The notes: generated by a model from the letters alone, not told the origin. 64,000 bases of DNA from Roseicella aerolata (GCF_020523605.1 NZ_JAJAQI010000012.1:1-64000); one strand, 5' to 3'; positions 16,723-25,328 are shown, counted from the first letter of the stretch. Numbers and translations are program-made.

Positions 16723-16843
16723 GCGGCCCCTCCTTCCGCGCGGCGGCGAAGCGCGGCGCATCCTCCGGCCCTGCATCACGCCAGTTCAACCTTTCCGAAA
16801 CCGATGATGGCCCCCCGCCCCGGTTCCGGGCTAGAGGGCGCGC

Positions 16844-18403
16844 ATGCTCAAGGGTGTCCTCACCGTCGGCGGCTGGACCATGGCCAGCCGCGTCCTCGGC
16901 TTCGCGCGCGACATGCTGATCGCCGCCAAACTCGGCGCGGGGCCGATGGCGGATGCCTTCTTCGTCGCCCTCAAGCTGCCCAACCTGTTCCGGCGGCTGT
17001 TCGGGGAGGGCGCCTTCAACGCCGCCTTCGTCCCGGCCTTCTCCGGGACGCTGGCCGTGCAGGGGCCGAAGGTCGCGCAGCAGCTTGCCGAGCGCATGGC
17101 CTCGATCATGACGCTCTGGCTTTCGCTGCTGGTCGTCATCGGCATCATCACCATGCCGCATCTGATGACGGTGCTGGCGCCGGGCTTCACGGATGATCCG
17201 GCCAAATTCGCCCTCGCCGTCGAGCTGACGCGCATCACCTTCCCCTACCTGCTGCTGATCTGCCTGACCGCCCTCGTCTCCGGCGTGCTGAACGGGCTCG
17301 ACAGATTTGCCGCTGCCGCGGCGGCGCCGGTCTTCTTCAACCTGCTCTCCATGGCGGCGTTGCTGGTGCTGACGCCCTATGTGGCGACGCCGGCGCATGC
17401 CCTGGCCTGGGGCGTGACGGCCTCGGGCGCGGTGCAGCTCGGCCTCGTCCTCTGGGCCTGCGCGCGGGCGGGGATGGCGCTGCAATTCCTCAAGCCCCCT
17501 TCCCTGGCGCCGGAGGTGCGGCAGGTGCTGCGGCGCATGGTGCCCGGCATCATCGGCGCCGGCGTCACCCAGCTCAACCTCGCCATCGACGTCATCATCG
17601 CCAGCTTCCTGCCGGCCGGCGCCGTCTCCTACCTCTACTATGCCGACCGGGTCGGGCAGCTTCCGCTCGGCGTCATCGGCGCCGCGGTCGGCACGGCGAT
17701 GCTGCCGCTGCTCTCGCGCCAGGTGCGGGCGGGGGAGCACCTGTCCGCTCACCGCACCATGAACCGCGCCATGGAGATGTCCCTGCTGCTCTGCCTGCCG
17801 GCGGCGGCGGGGCAGGCGGCGGCGGCCTGGCCGATCGTCTCCGTGCTGTTCCAGCGCGGCGCCTTCGGCGCGGCCGAGGCGAGCGCCACCGCGGCGGCGC
17901 TCTCGGCCTATGCCATCGGCCTGCCGGCCTATGTGCTGGTGAAGATCTATGCCCCGGGCTTCTTCGCCCGCGGGGACACCGCGACGCCGGTGAAGGTGGG
18001 CTTCGCCGCGGTCGGGCTGAACCTCGCGCTCAATCTGGTGCTGACGCACTGGCTGCTGCATGTCGGCGTGGCGCTGGCGACCGCGCTCTCGGCCTGGTTC
18101 AACGCCTTGATGCTGGGCTGGCTGCTGAACCGGCGGGGGCAGCTGATCCTCGACCGGCGGCTGCGCCGGCGCATCCCCCGCCTGCTGCTGGCCGCGGCGC
18201 TGATGGGGGCCGCGATCTGGACGCTGGAGGGGCTGCTGTTCCCGGTGGCCGGGCCGCTGCGCTTCGCGGCGCTGGCCGTGCTGGTGGGGGCGGGCGGCGT
18301 GGTCTATTTCGCCGCGGCGCAGCTGCTGGGCGCGGTCGAGCTGCGGGAGGTGCGCAACCTGCTGCGGCGGCGGCGGAAGCCCGCCGCCGCGCCTTCCGCT
18401 TGA
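16844..18403 (+). CDS. murJ: Lipid II flippase MurJ (MviN)
   Basis: 519 residues with about 14 hydrophobic segments, the normal architecture of the MOP-superfamily flippase that moves lipid II across the inner membrane for peptidoglycan synthesis. The N-terminus carries the family hallmark (TMASRVLGFARDMLIAA, DAFFVALKLPNLFRRLFGEGAFNAAFVP) with the essential arginines of the central cavity. Later motifs: YYADRVGQLPLGVIG and APGFFARGDTATPVKV. It is followed 45 bp downstream by trpS on the same strand, a pairing known from other alphaproteobacteria. Confidence 0.96.
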   Translation: MLKGVLTVGGWTMASRVLGFARDMLIAAKLGAGPMADAFFVALKLPNLFRRLFGEGAFNAAFVPAFSGTLAVQGPKVAQQLAERMASIMTLWLSLLVVIGIITMPHLMTVLAPGFTDDPAKFALAVELTRITFPYLLLICLTALVSGVLNGLDRFAAAAAAPVFFNLLSMAALLVLTPYVATPAHALAWGVTASGAVQLGLVLWACARAGMALQFLKPPSLAPEVRQVLRRMVPGIIGAGVTQLNLAIDVIIASFLPAGAVSYLYYADRVGQLPLGVIGAAVGTAMLPLLSRQVRAGEHLSAHRTMNRAMEMSLLLCLPAAAGQAAAAWPIVSVLFQRGAFGAAEASATAAALSAYAIGLPAYVLVKIYAPGFFARGDTATPVKVGFAAVGLNLALNLVLTHWLLHVGVALATALSAWFNALMLGWLLNRRGQLILDRRLRRRIPRLLLAAALMGAAIWTLEGLLFPVAGPLRFAALAVLVGAGGVVYFAAAQLLGAVELREVRNLLRRRRKPAAAPSA

Positions 18404-18448
18404 CCTGCCGCCCTCCCCGGGGGATCACGCCGCCTCCTCAACACGGCG

Positions 18449-19465
18449 ATGGTCTCCACCCCCATGCAGCGCGTCTTCTCGGGCATCCAGCCCTCCGGCA
18501 TCCCGACCCTCGGCAACTATCTCGGCGCCATCCGCAACTGGGTGCCGCTGCAGAATACGCATGACGCGATCTATTGCGTGGTGGACATGCACGCCATCAC
18601 GGTCTGGCAGGACCCGAAGGAGTTGCAGACCCAGACGCGGGAGATGGCGGCGGCGCTGATCGCCTGCGGCCTCGATCCCGCGAAGTGCATCCTCTTCGTC
18701 CAGTCGCATGTCCATGCCCATGCGCGGCTCGCCTGGATCTTCAACTGCGTCGCCCGGCTCGGCTGGCTGAACCGGATGACGCAGTTCAAGGACAAGGCCG
18801 GCAAGGACCGGGAGGCGGCGTCCAGCGGCCTCTATGTCTATCCGAACCTGATGGCCGCCGACATCCTGGCCTACAAGGCGGTGCTGGTGCCGGTCGGGGA
18901 CGACCAGAAGCAGCACCTGGAACTGGCCAATGACATCGCCGAGAAGTTCAACCACGACTACGGCGTGGCGGGCTTCTTCCCGCGGATCGAGCCGCTGATC
19001 CAGGGCGTCGCCGCCCGCGTCATGAGCCTGCGCGACGGCACCAAGAAGATGTCGAAGTCGGACCCCTCCGACCAGTCGCGCATCAACCTGACCGACGACC
19101 GCGACGCCATCGCCCTCAAGATCCGCCGCGCCAAGACGGACCCGGAGCCGCTGCCCGACCATGTCTCGGGCCTGGAGGGCCGGCCGGAGGCGCGCAACCT
19201 GGTCGGCATCCTCGCGGCCGTGACCGGCACCCTGCCGGAGAACGTGCTGCGCGAGCATGGCGGCAAGGGCTTCGGCGCCTTCAAGGAGGTGCTGGTGGAG
19301 GCGCTGGTCGATCACCTCTCGCCCATCCAGCGGGAGATGCAGCGGCTGCTCTCCGACCAGGCGGCGCTGGATTCGGCGCTGCGCCAGGGCGCGCAGCGGG
19401 CGGCGGCGATCGCCGAGCCGATCGTCACGGAAGCCGAGCGCATCGTCGGCTTCCTGCCGCGCTGA
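18449..19465 (+). CDS. trpS: Tryptophanyl-tRNA synthetase
   Basis: 338 residues, the standard bacterial class Ic synthetase that charges tRNA-Trp. The HIGH-equivalent is [13 protein letters not shown] near the N-terminus. The tryptophan pocket region includes [10 protein letters not shown] and [22 protein letters not shown]. The KMSKS loop is intact ([14 protein letters not shown], around residue 200). The first ATG is used; a second methionine five codons on ([12 protein letters not shown]) would also give a complete enzyme. No T-box or trp leader peptide was recognised in the short gap after murJ. Confidence 0.97.
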   Translation: MVSTPMQRVFSGIQPSGIPTLGNYLGAIRNWVPLQNTHDAIYCVVDMHAITVWQDPKELQTQTREMAAALIACGLDPAKCILFVQSHVHAHARLAWIFNCVARLGWLNRMTQFKDKAGKDREAASSGLYVYPNLMAADILAYKAVLVPVGDDQKQHLELANDIAEKFNHDYGVAGFFPRIEPLIQGVAARVMSLRDGTKKMSKSDPSDQSRINLTDDRDAIALKIRRAKTDPEPLPDHVSGLEGRPEARNLVGILAAVTGTLPENVLREHGGKGFGAFKEVLVEALVDHLSPIQREMQRLLSDQAALDSALRQGAQRAAAIAEPIVTEAERIVGFLPR

Positions 19466-19486
19466 AACAGGGCGGCGCGCGCGCCG

Positions 19487-20476
19487 TCAGGAGGCGTGCC
19501 GCGCCGCCCCGCCGCCCGGCCGGAGCCGCCGGGCCAGCGGCGCGACGACATGCTCCACCACCGGGATCAGCGCCGCGCCCACCACCAGCCCGACGACGGC
19601 CGAGCCCGCCGCGGTGACCAGCCAGGCGACCACGCCACCCAGCGTCGGCACCGCATGGCCCGCCGCCTCGGCCGCGTCATGCAGCAGGTGGGCGGGGCCG
19701 GTGATGCCGTATTCCTCCAGCCCGTGCAGCAGGATCCCGCCGCCGACCCAGAGCATGGCGACGGTCCCGACCATGCCGAGGAGCTTGAGGAAGACCGGCA
19801 TGCCCACCACCAGCAGCCGGCCGAGGCCGCGTACCGCCCCGGTGCGGGCGCGCGCCACCAGCGCCACGCCGGCATCATCCGCCTTCACGATCAGCGCGAC
19901 GGCGGCATAGACCGCGATGGTGATGCCCAAGCCCACCAGCGCCAGCACCGCCGCCTGCATCCAGAGCGAGGCCTCCGGCACCGTCGCCAGGGTCAGCGCC
20001 ATGATCTCGGCCGAGAGGATGAAATCGGTCTTGATGGCCGAGCTGATCCGCGCCTCCTCGAAGGCCACGGGGTCCTCGGGGGCGGCGCCGGTCTTCGCCT
20101 CATGCTCGTGCGCGGCATGGGGCCAGAGCGCCTCGTAAAGCTTCTCCGCCCCCTCGTAGCAGAGGAAGGCGCCGCCCAGCATCAGCAGCGGGGTGATCGC
20201 CCAGGGCGCCAGCAGGCTGAGGAGGAGGGCGGCCGGCAGCAGGAAGAGCAGCTTGTTCTTCAGGGAACCGAGGGCGATCCGCCAGATGATCGGCAATTCC
20301 CGGGCGGCGGCGAAGCCCACGACATAGCGCGGCGTCACGGCGGCATCGTCCACCACCACCCCCGCCGCCTTCACCCCGGCCCGCCCCGCCTGGGCCGCGA
20401 CATCGTCGAGCGAGGCGGCCGCGACCTTCGCCAGGGCGGCGACATCGTCCAGCAATGCGATCAGGCCCGTGGCCAA
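19487..20476 (-). CDS. DUF808 family (YedI-like) inner membrane protein
   Basis: 329 residues matching DUF808 membrane proteins. The N-terminus is the family signature: GLIALLDDVAALAKVAAASLDD, then AAGVVVDDAAVTP and IWRIALGSLKNKLLFLLP. Five to seven hydrophobic segments follow, with a charged loop (WPHAAHEHEAKTGAAPEDP) and YEGAEKLYEALWP. The start appears to be TTG at 20476, preceded by GGGAGG at about 6 nt; no in-frame ATG gives the conserved N-terminus. Molecular function is unknown in the family. It is convergent with trpS with a 21-bp gap. Confidence 0.85.
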   Translation of the reverse strand: MATGLIALLDDVAALAKVAAASLDDVAAQAGRAGVKAAGVVVDDAAVTPRYVVGFAAARELPIIWRIALGSLKNKLLFLLPAALLLSLLAPWAITPLLMLGGAFLCYEGAEKLYEALWPHAAHEHEAKTGAAPEDPVAFEEARISSAIKTDFILSAEIMALTLATVPEASLWMQAAVLALVGLGITIAVYAAVALIVKADDAGVALVARARTGAVRGLGRLLVVGMPVFLKLLGMVGTVAMLWVGGGILLHGLEEYGITGPAHLLHDAAEAAGHAVPTLGGVVAWLVTAAGSAVVGLVVGAALIPVVEHVVAPLARRLRPGGGAARHAS

Positions 20477-20737
20477 GCTGCCCTCCCGGTTCCGCTACCC
20501 TGCTCTCCCAACCGGCCAGGAGCGGCCGCGTTCCACGGGGCGCCCGGCCGGCACCATGCTGCAAGCCTGCGGCCGCGGCAGCGGCAGCGGGCATTCACAG
20601 CAGAGCGGCCCCGGCCGGAGCCGTCGCACAATGGCAAAGGCCAGGGATGCCTGGAAGGGAGGCGGTCGGCGCGACGGATGCGGCGGCCCCGGCCCTTGGC
20701 CCCCTGGCGGCGCGCCGCCCCTTGCGAAGGCGGGCCT

Positions 20738-21469
20738 TCAGCCCACCCGCAGCAGCGCCGGGCCGTTCACCCGCAGCCATTCCACCGCGGCGTCGCGGTG
20801 CGGCGTCAGGCGCTCGACATGCGCCCAGAAGCGGGGGCTGTGGTTCAACTCCTTCAGGTGGGCCACCTCATGCGCCACCACGTAGTCCAGCACCCAGTCC
20901 GGGGCCATCACCAGGCGCCAGGAGAAGGCGAGGGTGCCATCCGGCGCGCAGGAGCCCCAGCGGCTGCGGGTGTCCTTCAGCCGGATGGCGCGGGGCGAAA
21001 CGCCGAGCAGCGCGGCATGGCCGGCGGCCAGCACCCGGATGCGGCGCTGCGCCTCGGCCTTCAGGAAGGCGGCCAGCCGGGCGGGCAGCGCTGCCTCCGG
21101 CCCGCCGACCAGGATCGCGCCGGCGGCGAGCGTCACGCCCGCTGGCGCCGCGGGATCGTGCCGGACCACATGGCGCAGGCCGCCCAGCGGTAATTCGGAA
21201 CCCGGGGCGAGCGGGATATGGGGGGAGAGGGCGGCCAGCCGCTCCATCACCCAGGCGGCATGGGTGGTCAGCAGCGCCATGCCGGCGCGGCGGCCGGCGC
21301 GCGGGGGCAGCGTGACCACCACCTCCCCGGCCCGGGGGTCGATCCGCAGGCTGACCCGGCGGGCCCGGCTGGAGCGGCGCCAGCGCACCGGGCAGGCCAT
21401 GGTCTCGGCTGCCGCCCCGCCGGGCGAATTGCCGGGCAGGGCGACGGTCTCCGCTTCGGTCTGGTCCAT
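20738..21469 (-). CDS. YgjP-like zinc metallopeptidase (DUF45/M48-related)
   Basis: 243 residues. The zinc-binding HExxH lies in VVAHEVAHLKELNHSPRFW, with the following LxxxNHSxxFW typical of the YgjP/WLM group. The preceding IRLKDTRSRWGSCAPDGTLAFSWRLVMAP is the highly conserved RWGSC motif. The N-terminal half (VRWRRSSRARRVSLRID) is a beta-rich domain. The start at 21469 begins MDQTEAETVA after GGTGGGGG. Members are cytoplasmic and their substrates are largely unknown. A 261-bp spacer (20477-20737) separates it from the DUF808 gene and shows no gene. Confidence 0.88.
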   Translation of the reverse strand: MDQTEAETVALPGNSPGGAAAETMACPVRWRRSSRARRVSLRIDPRAGEVVVTLPPRAGRRAGMALLTTHAAWVMERLAALSPHIPLAPGSELPLGGLRHVVRHDPAAPAGVTLAAGAILVGGPEAALPARLAAFLKAEAQRRIRVLAAGHAALLGVSPRAIRLKDTRSRWGSCAPDGTLAFSWRLVMAPDWVLDYVVAHEVAHLKELNHSPRFWAHVERLTPHRDAAVEWLRVNGPALLRVG

Positions 21470-21511
21470 GCCCCCACCATGCGGCGGCCCGGGGGTCCGG
21501 TTCAACGGCTT

Positions 21512-21671
21512 GACACGTCTCGTTGCGGAATGGCCGGGGCGTGTCAGCACAGGCGTGATCGGCGGCGGCAGAGGCACGGCGCGCCGGTCCGGCAGGATGT
21601 GCCGCCGGATGGGCAGAGATTGCCGGATGTTAGGCAGGCATCAACCACAATCTCGTAAAACGAGACGTGTC
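21512..21671. repeat. 13-bp inverted repeat pair flanking a 134-bp promoter region
   Basis: GACACGTCTCGTT at 21512-21524 is exactly inverted as AACGAGACGTGTC at 21659-21671. The right copy overlaps a smaller palindrome, TCTCGT-AAA-ACGAGA, at 21651-21665. The pair brackets the spacer between the divergent YgjP-like gene and the lipoprotein at 21691. It could be a pair of operator sites for one regulator, or the ends of a small non-autonomous mobile element. No target duplication is visible next to it. TTGACA at 21510 resembles a -35 box but has no -10 partner. Confidence 0.55.
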
Positions 21672-21690
21672 CAAAACCTGGGAGCTTTCG

Positions 21691-22080
21691 ATGCCAGCCA
21701 TCCGCCCTCTCCGTCGTTCCCTGCTGCCGGCGCTCGCGCTGGCGGCCGCCGGCCTCGCCTCCGCCTGCGCCCCGCAGGCCGGTGTCACCAGCCAAGCCGC
21801 GATCCTTGCCACCCCGGTCGTCAACACCGTCGCCTTCACCTCCTTTGCCGCCGCACCCTTGGTCGCGGCGGCGCCGGCGGTGGCCGCCATGCCCGTGGTC
21901 GCCTCCACGCCCGTCCTCGCCGCGCCCGCCCCGATGATGAGCAGCGTGACGCCGGCCACCATTGCCGTGACGCCCATGGTCACCTCCACGCCTGTCATCG
22001 CGGCGGCCCCGGCGATGAGCGGCATCGCACCGGCCACCCTCACCGCGCCGCTCTCGGTCGCTGCCGTGGCGATCCGCTAG
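21691..22080 (+). CDS. Small Ala/Pro/Val-rich putative lipoprotein
   Basis: 129 residues. A signal peptide MPAIRPLRRSLLPALALAAAGL leads to ASAC, a plausible though weak lipobox with Cys27 as the lipidated residue. The mature part is almost entirely Ala, Pro, Val, Met, Ser and Thr, with recurring AAAP, VASTP and VTPM units. It has no charged stretches and resembles a flexible spacer rather than an enzyme. GGGAG lies 6 nt before the ATG. The region upstream carries a 13-bp inverted repeat pair. The TAG stop is the first three bases of a palindromic repeat. Envelope location is inferred; function unknown. Confidence 0.65.
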   Translation: MPAIRPLRRSLLPALALAAAGLASACAPQAGVTSQAAILATPVVNTVAFTSFAAAPLVAAAPAVAAMPVVASTPVLAAPAPMMSSVTPATIAVTPMVTSTPVIAAAPAMSGIAPATLTAPLSVAAVAIR

Positions 22081-22126
22081 AGCAGATCGCAGACGGGCGT
22101 GAACGCCCCGCAGCGTGAATCTGCTC
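22078..22126. repeat. TAGAGCAGATCG palindromic element, copy 2
   Basis: The element starts with the stop codon of the preceding lipoprotein gene. GAGCAGAT at 22080-22087 pairs with ATCTGCTC at 22119-22126, and an inner GGCGT/ACGCC stem lies at about 22096-22106. It fills the convergent gap before the OmpA-like gene and probably acts as its terminator for rightward transcription. Confidence 0.6.
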
Positions 22127-22138
22127 CAAGAACAAAGA

Positions 22139-22183
22139 CCTACAGCGGATAGGCGTTCAGATATGAACGCAATCCGCTGTAGG
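22139..22183. terminator. Near-perfect 45-nt hairpin between convergent genes
   Basis: CCTACAGCGGAT (22139-22150) pairs with ATCCGCTGTAGG (22172-22183), and inside it GCGTTCA (22153-22159) pairs with TGAACGC (22164-22170) around the loop GATA. That is 19 paired bases with only a small internal asymmetry (AG opposite A). It lies 17 nt after the OmpA-like stop and 58 nt after the lipoprotein stop, so a bidirectional terminator is the simplest reading. Its symmetry also fits a mobile palindromic repeat. Confidence 0.65.
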
Positions 22184-22200
22184 CTCGGCAGCGGGGCCGG

Positions 22201-22656
22201 TCAGGGACCGGTGACCACGACCTCCACGCGCCGGTTCGCGGGGCTGAAGGGGTCCTCCGGCCGGAGGGGCTGGAGCGGCCCGAATCCCTGTGCCCGCATT
22301 CCCGCGGTCGGGGCGCCGCGCGCGGCGAGCGCCTCCACCACCGCGCTCGCCCGCAGGAAGGACAGCGCGAGGTTCCAGGCGAAGCGGCCCCGGGCATCGG
22401 AATGGCCGTTGACCTCGACCCGTGCGCCGCGCAGCCGTTCATCGCGCAAGGCAGCCGCCAGGTTGTCGAGCAGCGGCGCGGCCGAGGGCGCGAGGGCATA
22501 GCTGTCGAGGCGGAAAGGAAGGGAGAGGAGGACGCGCCGCTCCGCCGGGGCAGGCTGGGCGGGCATGAGGGTAGCGACGGGCATGGTCGTGGCCGGCGGC
22601 TGCGCCGCGCAAGCGGCGAGGAGGAGCATCACGGGGAGGCAGGTGGCGCGCCACAT
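22201..22656 (-). CDS. OmpA-family peptidoglycan-binding lipoprotein
   Basis: 151 residues. Signal peptide MWRATCLPVMLLLAACA with the lipobox LAAC (Cys16). After a Pro-rich linker, residues about 45-150 are an OmpA C-terminal domain: LDSYALAPSAAPLLDNLAAAL, VEVNGHSDARG (the NGHSD peptidoglycan-binding core), NLALSFLRASAVVEAL, GFGPLQPL and ANRRVEVVV. It should tether the outer membrane to the cell wall non-covalently. It begins 3 bp after the stop of the secreted protein at 22660, so the two are probably one operon and may act together in the envelope. Confidence 0.85.
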   Translation of the reverse strand: MWRATCLPVMLLLAACAAQPPATTMPVATLMPAQPAPAERRVLLSLPFRLDSYALAPSAAPLLDNLAAALRDERLRGARVEVNGHSDARGRFAWNLALSFLRASAVVEALAARGAPTAGMRAQGFGPLQPLRPEDPFSPANRRVEVVVTGP

Positions 22657-22659
22657 GGC

Positions 22660-23202
22660 TCAGTTCCCCCGGCCAGGGGCGAGCGCGTGCAGGAGGCGCT
22701 CCACATCCGGCACGCCGTCCCGGAGGTCCGTCGCCGCGCCCACAGGCCGGCGCAGGCCGAGCGCCCGCTCGACCGCCAGGGGGTCGGGCGGCAGCCGGTC
22801 CTCGAGATCATGGAGCCAGGGCTCGATCGGCAGGGCGCGCGCCAGCCGATCTATGGTGCGCGCGGCCCGCGCCGCCTCCGCCGCATCGCCGGCCGGCAAG
22901 GAATCGCCGGTGCGGCGGGCCTGCCCGGCCATGCGGCGGGGCGGGGCGGCATCCGCCGGCAGGGGCCGGGCCGGGCTGGAATGCCGGCCGGGTTCAACAA
23001 CGGCGGGGCGCTGGCCGCCCAGGCTGCCGCAGGCCGCCGGATCGGCCAGGCACCGGGCCACCAGATGGGCCATGCGGGCCTCGCTGCCGCAGGGCAGCGC
23101 GCCGACATAGCAGCCATCCAGACCCGCGGCCGAGGCCCCGGCCAGCATGCCGGGCAGGCCGATCGCCGCGCCCACCACCCAACCGCACCACCTGCCTGCC
23201 AC
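22660..23202 (-). CDS. Secreted hypothetical protein, 180 residues
   Basis: Predicted signal peptide at the N-terminus (WCGWVVGAAIGLPGMLAGASA, cut before AGLDG) from a GTG start at 23202. The mature protein has four early cysteines (GCYVGALPCG, ARCLADPAACGS) that could form two disulfides in the periplasm. The rest is Arg/Ala/Pro-rich with two helical segments (AAEAARAARTIDRLARAL and VERLLHALAP). It is directly followed by the OmpA-like lipoprotein. I do not recognise the family. A later start at the methionine in GMLAGASA would remove much of the signal peptide and is less likely. Confidence 0.55.
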   Translation of the reverse strand: MAGRWCGWVVGAAIGLPGMLAGASAAGLDGCYVGALPCGSEARMAHLVARCLADPAACGSLGGQRPAVVEPGRHSSPARPLPADAAPPRRMAGQARRTGDSLPAGDAAEAARAARTIDRLARALPIEPWLHDLEDRLPPDPLAVERALGLRRPVGAATDLRDGVPDVERLLHALAPGRGN

Positions 23203-23283
23203 GCCGACCGCCCCGTTTCCGTTCCGGCTTCCGCTAGCGCGGCTTTCGCCAAGAATCGGTTACGCGCGGCGATGCGGCGAGGC

Positions 23284-23625
23284 TCAGCCCGGCAGGGCCT
23301 TCACCTCGGTCTCGACGAAGGAGAGCGGCGCGGTCCCGGCATTGACCACGTTGTGCTCCGTCCCGGCCGTGCGGGAATAGGCGAGGCCGGCCTTGAGATC
23401 GGCGGTCATCGTCTCACCGCCCGGCAGTTCGAGCAGCAGAGTCCCGTCCGTCACCGGCACCACCACATAGAGCCAGCCATGGCGGTGCCAGCCGGTCTCG
23501 GCGCCGGGGTTGAAGTCCCAGCGCGTGACGCGGACATGCTCGTTGTCCACCTGGACGGTGGCCGTGGCCGGCTCCCGGCAGCGAAGCGGGCCGCCATCCA
23601 GCGGCAGGCCGGAGGTCGTGCTCAT
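23284..23625 (-). CDS. Cupin-domain protein
   Basis: 113 residues forming one small beta-barrel cupin. Motif 1 is GAETGWHRHGWLYVVVPVTDG with the metal-binding H-x-H; motif 2 is in AYSRTAGTEHNVVNAG. Such single-domain cupins are metal-dependent isomerases, dioxygenases or ligand binders. Its ATG overlaps the stop of the DapA-like gene upstream (ATGA), so it is co-translated with that lyase and probably acts on the same small acid or its product. No DNA-binding domain is present. Confidence 0.85.
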   Translation of the reverse strand: MSTTSGLPLDGGPLRCREPATATVQVDNEHVRVTRWDFNPGAETGWHRHGWLYVVVPVTDGTLLLELPGGETMTADLKAGLAYSRTAGTEHNVVNAGTAPLSFVETEVKALPG

Positions 23626-24560
23626 TCCGCGGCCCTGGCCGGCGCCAGGCCCGGCAGCGGCAGCGCGCCGGCCGCCTGCCAGGCGGCCCAGACGGCATCG
23701 GCCTGGGCCTGGGTCAGCTTCAGATGCGGCGGGCGGATGGTGCGCCAGCCATCATCGCCGGTGGAGCGGGCGATGATCTCGCGCAGCCCCGGGATCAGCG
23801 GCACGGAGGTGGCGGCGCGGCGGGTCGCGGTGAGCGTCGCCTGGGCCGCATCGGCCTCCGGCCCCGTCCGCTTGGCATAGACGATGCCGCCCCAATGGCT
23901 GTTGCCGTTGGAGGCCGCGGTGATGCAGCCCGCGCCGCCCTCGGCCAGGATCTTCTGCAGGAACTCGTCCGAGCCGGAATAGACCTCGAACCCGTCCCTG
24001 GCGAAGGCGTCCACCATCGCCTTCATGTTGGCGTAGTCGCCGCTGCTGTCCTTCACGCCCTTGATGGTGCCCGGGAAGGCCTTCAGCAGCCGCTCGATGA
24101 GGGAGAGGCTGAAGGGCACCGCCGATTGCTGCGGGAAGTGGTAGAGATAGAGCGCGATGCCGCCGCCCGTGCGGTTCACCACCTCGGAGAAATAGGCGAA
24201 GAGCCCGTCATCGGAGGGGGCCTTGTAGTAGAATGGCGGCAGGACCAGGACGCCGCGGCAGCCCTGGGCCTTGGCATGCAGGGTCAGTTCCACCGTATCC
24301 GTCAGGCTGGCGCAGCCGGTGCCGGGCATCATGCTGGCGGCCGGGACGCCGCGGGCGATCAGCCCTTCCAGAATCGCCTTGCGCTCATGCAGGCCGAAGC
24401 TGTTGGCCTCACCGGTGGTGCCGAGCACGCCGAGGCCGTTGCAGCCATTGGCCAGCAGCCACTTCGCATGCGCCGCCATCCGGTCCGGATCGGGCGCGAG
24501 GTCCGGCGTCATGGCCGTCAGCACCGCCGCATTCACGCCGCCGAAGAGGGCACCCTGCAT
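23622..24560 (-). CDS. DapA-family lyase (second copy)
   Basis: 312-residue class I aldolase-type enzyme. GVLGTTGEANSF carries the canonical GTTGE, Y140 lies in LYLYHFP and the Schiff-base lysine is K170 in TIKGVKDSSGDY. VLPPFYYKAPSDDGLFAYF is the substrate-side loop. DapA itself uses LYNVPxRT where this protein has LYHFPQQS, so the substrate differs and may be a keto-deoxy-sugar acid or other 2-oxo acid. The start at 24560 follows AAGGAAA. It is coupled to the cupin gene. It differs clearly from the enzyme at 4112-5023, so it is not a recent duplicate. Confidence 0.86.
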   Translation of the reverse strand: MQGALFGGVNAAVLTAMTPDLAPDPDRMAAHAKWLLANGCNGLGVLGTTGEANSFGLHERKAILEGLIARGVPAASMMPGTGCASLTDTVELTLHAKAQGCRGVLVLPPFYYKAPSDDGLFAYFSEVVNRTGGGIALYLYHFPQQSAVPFSLSLIERLLKAFPGTIKGVKDSSGDYANMKAMVDAFARDGFEVYSGSDEFLQKILAEGGAGCITAASNGNSHWGGIVYAKRTGPEADAAQATLTATRRAATSVPLIPGLREIIARSTGDDGWRTIRPPHLKLTQAQADAVWAAWQAAGALPLPGLAPARAAE

Positions 24561-24648
24561 GATCGTTTCCTTCGCATCCGCTCTCCGCGCCTTCGTCGCG
24601 CGGCCGTGTGGCGGCGTCAACCGGGGGCGGCGCCGTCCTGCCGGCCCC

Positions 24649-24700
24649 TGACATGCCGACGCATGTCATGCCCCGAACGCCGGCGGCCCTCCGGGCCTTG
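24649..24700. repeat. Dispersed stem-loop repeat (ACATGCCGACGCATGT type), copy 2
   Basis: TGACATGC (24649-24656) and GCATGTCA (24661-24668) form an 8-bp stem with loop CGAC, identical in the core to 12709-12732. The following ACGCCGGCGGCCCTCCGG stretch is the same in both places. It lies between the DapA-like gene and the YcgN-like gene on the minus strand, so it may end transcription of the latter. Confidence 0.7.
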
Positions 24701-24743
24701 GCTGCACGGCGCGGCCGCAGGTCAGGACGTCATGGGCGGAGGC

Positions 24744-25226
24744 TCACTCCTCCTCCGGCGGGCGGGACCGCTTGCTGCGCGGCTCCTGCCCCGGCCAGCG
24801 GACGATATGGTCCTCGAAATGGCCCGCATCGCGCTCCCGCACCGCCTTGCCGCGGACGGAAATGCCGGCCTTGTGCACCGTCTCCGGATCGCCCGAGACC
24901 AGCGGGTGCCACCAGGCCAGGTCCTTGCCCTCCTCGATCAGGCGATAGGCACAGGTCGGCGGCAGCCAGTCGATCTTCCGCAGGCGCTTCGGCGTCAGCT
25001 TGACGCAGTCCGGCACCCATCTGCGCCGGTTCTCGTAATCGGCGCAGCGGCAGCTCGGGATGTCCAGCAGCCGGCAGGCGACATTGGTGAAGGCGAGTTC
25101 ATCGGTCTCGTCATCGCGCAGCTTGTGCAGGCAGCAGCGGCCGCAGCCGTCGCAGAGACTCTCCCACTCCGCCCGGCTCATCGCCTCGAGCGGCTTGGTC
25201 TTCCAGAAGGGCGGCTTGTCGGACAC
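24744..25226 (-). CDS. YcgN/UPF0260 family cysteine-cluster protein
   Basis: 160 residues, typical of UPF0260 (E. coli YcgN). Diagnostic parts: [31 protein letters not shown] (the cysteine cluster), [36 protein letters not shown] and [20 protein letters not shown]. Eight or more conserved cysteines suggest Fe-S or zinc binding in the cytoplasm; the family function is not established. The GTG start at 25226 gives the conserved N-terminus; AGGGTC precedes it weakly. It stands alone on the minus strand. Confidence 0.9.
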   Translation of the reverse strand: MSDKPPFWKTKPLEAMSRAEWESLCDGCGRCCLHKLRDDETDELAFTNVACRLLDIPSCRCADYENRRRWVPDCVKLTPKRLRKIDWLPPTCAYRLIEEGKDLAWWHPLVSGDPETVHKAGISVRGKAVRERDAGHFEDHIVRWPGQEPRSKRSRPPEEE

Positions 25227-25328
25227 GGGCGGACCCTAGCCCGCGGGCGCCCCGGCTGGAACAGGCGGGTCGGCCTCCTTTCGGGCAGGGCATGTCTTCC
25301 GGACAGGCAGGCCGGCTCGCGATCCGCC

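Noticed and set aside
21510-21538. TTGACA at 21510 as a -35 promoter box
   Set aside because: No -10-like hexamer 16-18 nt downstream; the TTGACA is better explained as part of the 13-bp inverted repeat.
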